This document shows positions 61,840 to 64,000 of a stretch of DNA of 64,000 nt, piece after piece (position 1 is the first letter of the stretch; each line of letters opens with the position of its first letter). The notes beneath the pieces are model-generated. The model was given only the letters and a program-made list of their open reading frames with translations. It made no database searches and was not told where the DNA came from. Origin of the DNA: an uncultured Cohaesibacter sp. (GTDB taxonomy: Bacteria; Pseudomonadota; Alphaproteobacteria; Rhizobiales; Cohaesibacteraceae); contig NZ_OY759864.1 in assembly GCF_963662805.1 (NCBI RefSeq), positions 46,610-110,609 of the forward strand. Direction: 5' to 3'. A program made the position numbers and the translations under genes.

Positions 61840-62144
61840 ATTTCGCTCCCGGATAGGCCTATCACCATAGCTTAGCAAATGTCTTTGTGGAACAGCATGC
61901 CAAGCATTTTGAGCCGATCCTACGACAATCACACCCCAAATCAACAATGAGTGTTCAAACATTGAATGGCGTCAATAAAGGTACGAAAGAACATGATTGC
62001 AAGTCACAGACATTCACGTCCCCGTCATTAACACTTGATCGCCTTCAATTTTTCAACTTTTTCATGTCTCAGGCGTCTCTTTCCGGCAAGAAAGAGACAT
62101 GATTGGGGCAGGCCCGTCTCAGGCAGCGAAAGATCAGACGGCCA
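61840..62144. other. Gap between response regulator and cowN, with two hairpins
   Basis: A perfect 9-bp inverted repeat, GTCTCTTTC/GAAAGAGAC, is at 62075-62098. A second stem, GGCCCGTCT/AGACGGCC, is at 62111-62143 right after the cowN stop. Neither has a T run. The rest holds the response regulator promoter. Confidence 0.6.
62075..62098. repeat. Perfect 9-bp inverted repeat downstream of cowN
   Basis: GTCTCTTTC cggcaa GAAAGAGAC. It could be part of a factor-dependent terminator or a 3' stabiliser of the cowN message. Confidence 0.6.
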
Positions 62145-62450
62145 TCAACAGCATTCCAGTTCGACCTTCTCGAGCAGTGTCATGGCTTCCTTGTCATCAT
62201 ACTCTTCAAACAGGTCACGGATGATGTTGATGTGGGAATGAACAACGAACAATGCATCCCCTGTAGCCGTGTCACCGGCCCGGCTCTTGTCGATCTTTTT
62301 CAAAAAACCCTGCCAATAGGGATTGTCACTCGCCGGGCCCGTGGCCAGGCGTTCAATATAGGTCAGCAGGATCTCGGCGTTTCTGTCGCATTCAATGCCA
62401 ATAAAGCTGACATAGCGATCCGTTTCCTGAGTCTCTTTGGTCATGGTCAT
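62145..62450 (-). CDS. cowN: CowN, nitrogenase-protecting protein (CO tolerance)
   Basis: 101 residues from the ATG at 62450, with GAGGAAACAG upstream. 'ETDRYVSFIGIECDRNAEILLTYIERL' and 'DALFVVHSHINIIRDLFEEYDDKEAMTLLEKVELECC' match the CowN family nearly throughout; the end EEYDD...E.CC is diagnostic. CowN binds and protects nitrogenase so that nitrogen fixation continues in carbon monoxide. No nif genes are in this window, but the promoter region has NifA and sigma-54 motifs, which implies nif control. Confidence 0.93.
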   Translation of the reverse strand: MTMTKETQETDRYVSFIGIECDRNAEILLTYIERLATGPASDNPYWQGFLKKIDKSRAGDTATGDALFVVHSHINIIRDLFEEYDDKEAMTLLEKVELECC

Positions 62451-62517
62451 CTGTTTCCTCATATATGAGCATCGTCCTCGACCAAAAATCGGTAAGAACA
62501 CGCCAAGACCTTGGGAA

Positions 62518-62533
62518 TGCAAGAAAAATGCCG
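62518..62533 (-). promoter_or_regulatory. Sigma-54 promoter of cowN
   Basis: On the minus strand the sequence is CGGCATTTTTCTTGCA. GG and GC are ten bases apart, the -12 element TTGCA is perfect, and the -24 element is CGGCAT against TGGCAC. Transcription would start near 62508, leaving a leader of about 58 bases. Confidence 0.75.
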
Positions 62534-62664
62534 GTGAGTCATTTGTAACTTAACGCCACCCGATTTCTAGGGATAACCACCGAGAAAAGCGGTTGCAGGA
62601 TAAAAGGGACTAAACTTCAGCTTAAAGAAAAGGAGTACCCGCACCACACGTGACTTGCTACAAA

Positions 62665-62680
62665 TGTCAGACACGCAACA
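62665..62680 (-). promoter_or_regulatory. NifA upstream activator sequence (TGT-N10-ACA)
   Basis: TGTCAGACACGCAACA matches the NifA UAS exactly. It is about 133-149 bases upstream of the cowN -24 element, within the usual range for NifA enhancers. The motif is short and symmetric, so chance is possible, but it co-occurs with the sigma-54 promoter and the cowN gene. Confidence 0.75.
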
Positions 62681-62707
62681 AACCAACCCCAACAGCATCT
62701 GTCGCCC

Positions 62708-63247
62708 ATGCAAAGCATCTCCACTCTCGTCGTCCGCCCCAAGCCCCGCTCCGGCCCTCATGACCACTCAAGGGGATTGCTGCAGTTTGGAAAGCTGACT
62801 TTTCCCGTCGCGCTGGGAAGAACAGGCATGACAAGCCAAAAGCGGGAAGGCGACGGAGCGACGCCGATCATTGTCACGCGGCCGCTATACGGTTTCTATC
62901 GCGCAGATAGGGAGAGCCACCCGGTGTCTACGCTACCGTTTGTTCCCATCAGAAATGACATGGGCTGGTGTGATGCGCCTGATCACCCAAGCTACAACAG
63001 GCCGGTGGCCTTGCCCTTCGGCTCCTCCCACGAGTGCCTCAAGCGGGACGACAGCCTTTATGATCTCGTGGTGGTGCTCGATATCAACATCACCACGCGC
63101 ATCAAGGGTATGGGCAGCGCCCTCTTCATGCATGTCGCGCGAGAGGGTTACAAGCCTACAGAGGGCTGCATTGCGCTTCGGAAAGAGGATCTGAGGCAGC
63201 TGCTCATGCACATGAGACGCGATACGACAATCCGGATTCAGAGATAG
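62708..63247 (+). CDS. L,D-transpeptidase (YkuD) family protein
   Basis: 179 residues. 'LTFPVALGRTGMTSQKREGDGATPIIV' opens the YkuD fold. The catalytic motif is 'MGSALFMHVAREGYKPTEGCIALRKEDL', with the His and the Cys of the SxGCI-type signature present. There is no signal peptide in this start, which is unusual for a cell-wall cross-linking enzyme. The first codons may be wrong because no ribosome site is visible. It is divergent from cowN; the NifA site is 28 bases upstream of this start. Confidence 0.9.
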   Translation: MQSISTLVVRPKPRSGPHDHSRGLLQFGKLTFPVALGRTGMTSQKREGDGATPIIVTRPLYGFYRADRESHPVSTLPFVPIRNDMGWCDAPDHPSYNRPVALPFGSSHECLKRDDSLYDLVVVLDINITTRIKGMGSALFMHVAREGYKPTEGCIALRKEDLRQLLMHMRRDTTIRIQR

Positions 63248-63280
63248 ACCCGATCAGGACCCCGCCTGCAGGAAATCGAA

Positions 63281-63961
63281 CTAGAGAGAAGAAACCGGCT
63301 TCTTGCGGTGCCCGAAGATCGCGCTGCCGACCCGAACAAAGGTCGCGCCCTGCTTGATCGCTTCCGAATAATCCGAGCTCATGCCCATCGAAAGCTCCTT
63401 GATATCGTTGCGCTTGGCAATCTTGCGCAGCAGCTTGAAATGGGCTTTCGGATTGGCGTCAGTGGGTGGAATGCACATCAGGCCGCGGATATTCAGACCA
63501 AGCTCCACCTTGCAAAAGCCGATGAAATCATCGGCTTCCTCAGGCACAACTCCCGCTTTCTGTGGTTCGGACCCGGTGTTGATCTGAACGAACAGATCTA
63601 CCTGTCGGCTCTGCTTTTCCATCTCCACCCGAATGGCCCGGGCGATCTTCTTGCGGTCGACCGAATGAATGACGTCGAACAGCGCGACAGCATCCTTCGC
63701 CTTGTTGGACTGGAGGGGGCCGATGAGATGCAGCTCGACCCCATCGAACTCATCACGAAGCTCGGGCCATTTGCCCTTTGCTTCCTGGACCTTGTTCTCA
63801 CCAAAGATCCGCTGACCGGCTACCAGAGCCTTTCGGATCACATCAGCGTCAAACGTTTTTGAAACAGCGATGAGTGTCACACTTCCCGGTGCTCGTTCTG
63901 CTTCCTTTTCGCACTCCGCGATGGCCTTGCGAACCTCGGCCAACTTGGATGATATACCCAT
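63281..63961 (-). CDS. YggS/PROSC-family PLP homeostasis protein
   Basis: 226 residues. 'VTLIAVSKTFDADVIRKALVAGQRIFGENKVQEAKGKWPEL' contains the PLP lysine in the SKT motif. 'HLIGPLQSNKAKDAVALFDVIHSVDRKKIARAI' follows, then 'ELSMGMSSDYSEAIKQGATFVRVGSAIFG', the family end signature. It is a fold-type III PLP protein without known catalysis, needed for vitamin B6 balance. It is at the right edge of the window. Confidence 0.95.
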   Translation of the reverse strand: MGISSKLAEVRKAIAECEKEAERAPGSVTLIAVSKTFDADVIRKALVAGQRIFGENKVQEAKGKWPELRDEFDGVELHLIGPLQSNKAKDAVALFDVIHSVDRKKIARAIRVEMEKQSRQVDLFVQINTGSEPQKAGVVPEEADDFIGFCKVELGLNIRGLMCIPPTDANPKAHFKLLRKIAKRNDIKELSMGMSSDYSEAIKQGATFVRVGSAIFGHRKKPVSSL

Positions 63962-64000
63962 CGTCCTTTTTCAAACTCCGACTTGGTGGGACGCCGAAGG

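Overview
The window looks like the chromosome of a free-living alphaproteobacterium of the Hyphomicrobiales (Rhizobiales) type. The evidence is gene order: hemC-hemD-mitofilin-hemY divergent from tsaD-gpsA-yciI-EVE; ffh-rpsP-rimM-trmD with rplS and leuC nearby; glnK-amtB; and an ETF-beta lysine methyltransferase homologue. Protein lengths fit too, for example S16 and L19 with long Ala/Glu tails. Coding density is high and I saw no insertion sequence, prophage or CRISPR array. The genus cannot be fixed from the sequence alone. A cowN homologue and a NifA/sigma-54-type promoter suggest the organism, or a recent ancestor, fixes nitrogen.

Layout. 1-3916: tail of a thioredoxin-like co-chaperone, a Lon-N-domain protein, a Trm112-like protein, a UbiH-type monooxygenase and acyl-CoA thioesterase II. 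3917-6140: nitrogen-regulated glnK-amtB behind a recognisable sigma-54 promoter and an NtrC-like site. 6292-9915: a secreted protein, inorganic pyrophosphatase, YggT, a class I glutamine amidotransferase and a TerB-like protein. 10176-17450: an aldo/keto reductase, then a D-lactate module made of a FadR-family regulator, a TRAP binding protein, a fused TRAP permease and respiratory D-lactate dehydrogenase. 17470-21038: a four-gene siderophore ABC importer. 21439-23916: an ammonium transporter fused to a chemoreceptor signalling domain. 24307-25281: a methyltransferase and tRNA-Thr(CGT).

25559-34772: the haem operon with a bacterial Mic60/mitofilin, divergent from the tsaD-gpsA cluster. 34820-37804: a GNAT-like protein, leuC and rplS. 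38147-43556: a block that separates rplS from trmD-rimM-rpsP-ffh (43834-47390). It holds a PPOX-fold protein, Fe-type SOD, a Cys-rich SufR-like regulator, an SH3 protein and a chemoreceptor. 47706-57867: a diguanylate cyclase, a Lys1-type saccharopine dehydrogenase, cytochrome c' plus cytochrome b561, DUF1223 and DUF1761 proteins, an Lrp regulator divergent from ornithine cyclodeaminase, a Rieske protein and acetyl-CoA synthetase.

58041-60474 is a tightly packed three-gene cassette that looks AT-richer than its surroundings. It encodes a small Cys-containing exported protein, a one-TM protein and a secreted ClpP/SppA-fold protein. This is the best candidate for an undescribed system. 60491-63961: a cNMP-binding protein, an OmpR-type response regulator, cowN, an L,D-transpeptidase and a YggS-family PLP protein.

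How parts work together. Three separate loci deal with nitrogen: GlnK-AmtB under NtrC/sigma-54, the Amt-chemoreceptor fusion as a probable ammonium sensor for taxis, and CowN under apparent NifA/sigma-54 control. Starts were chosen by Shine-Dalgarno match and family length. All functional calls are from reading the sequence; no database search was run.
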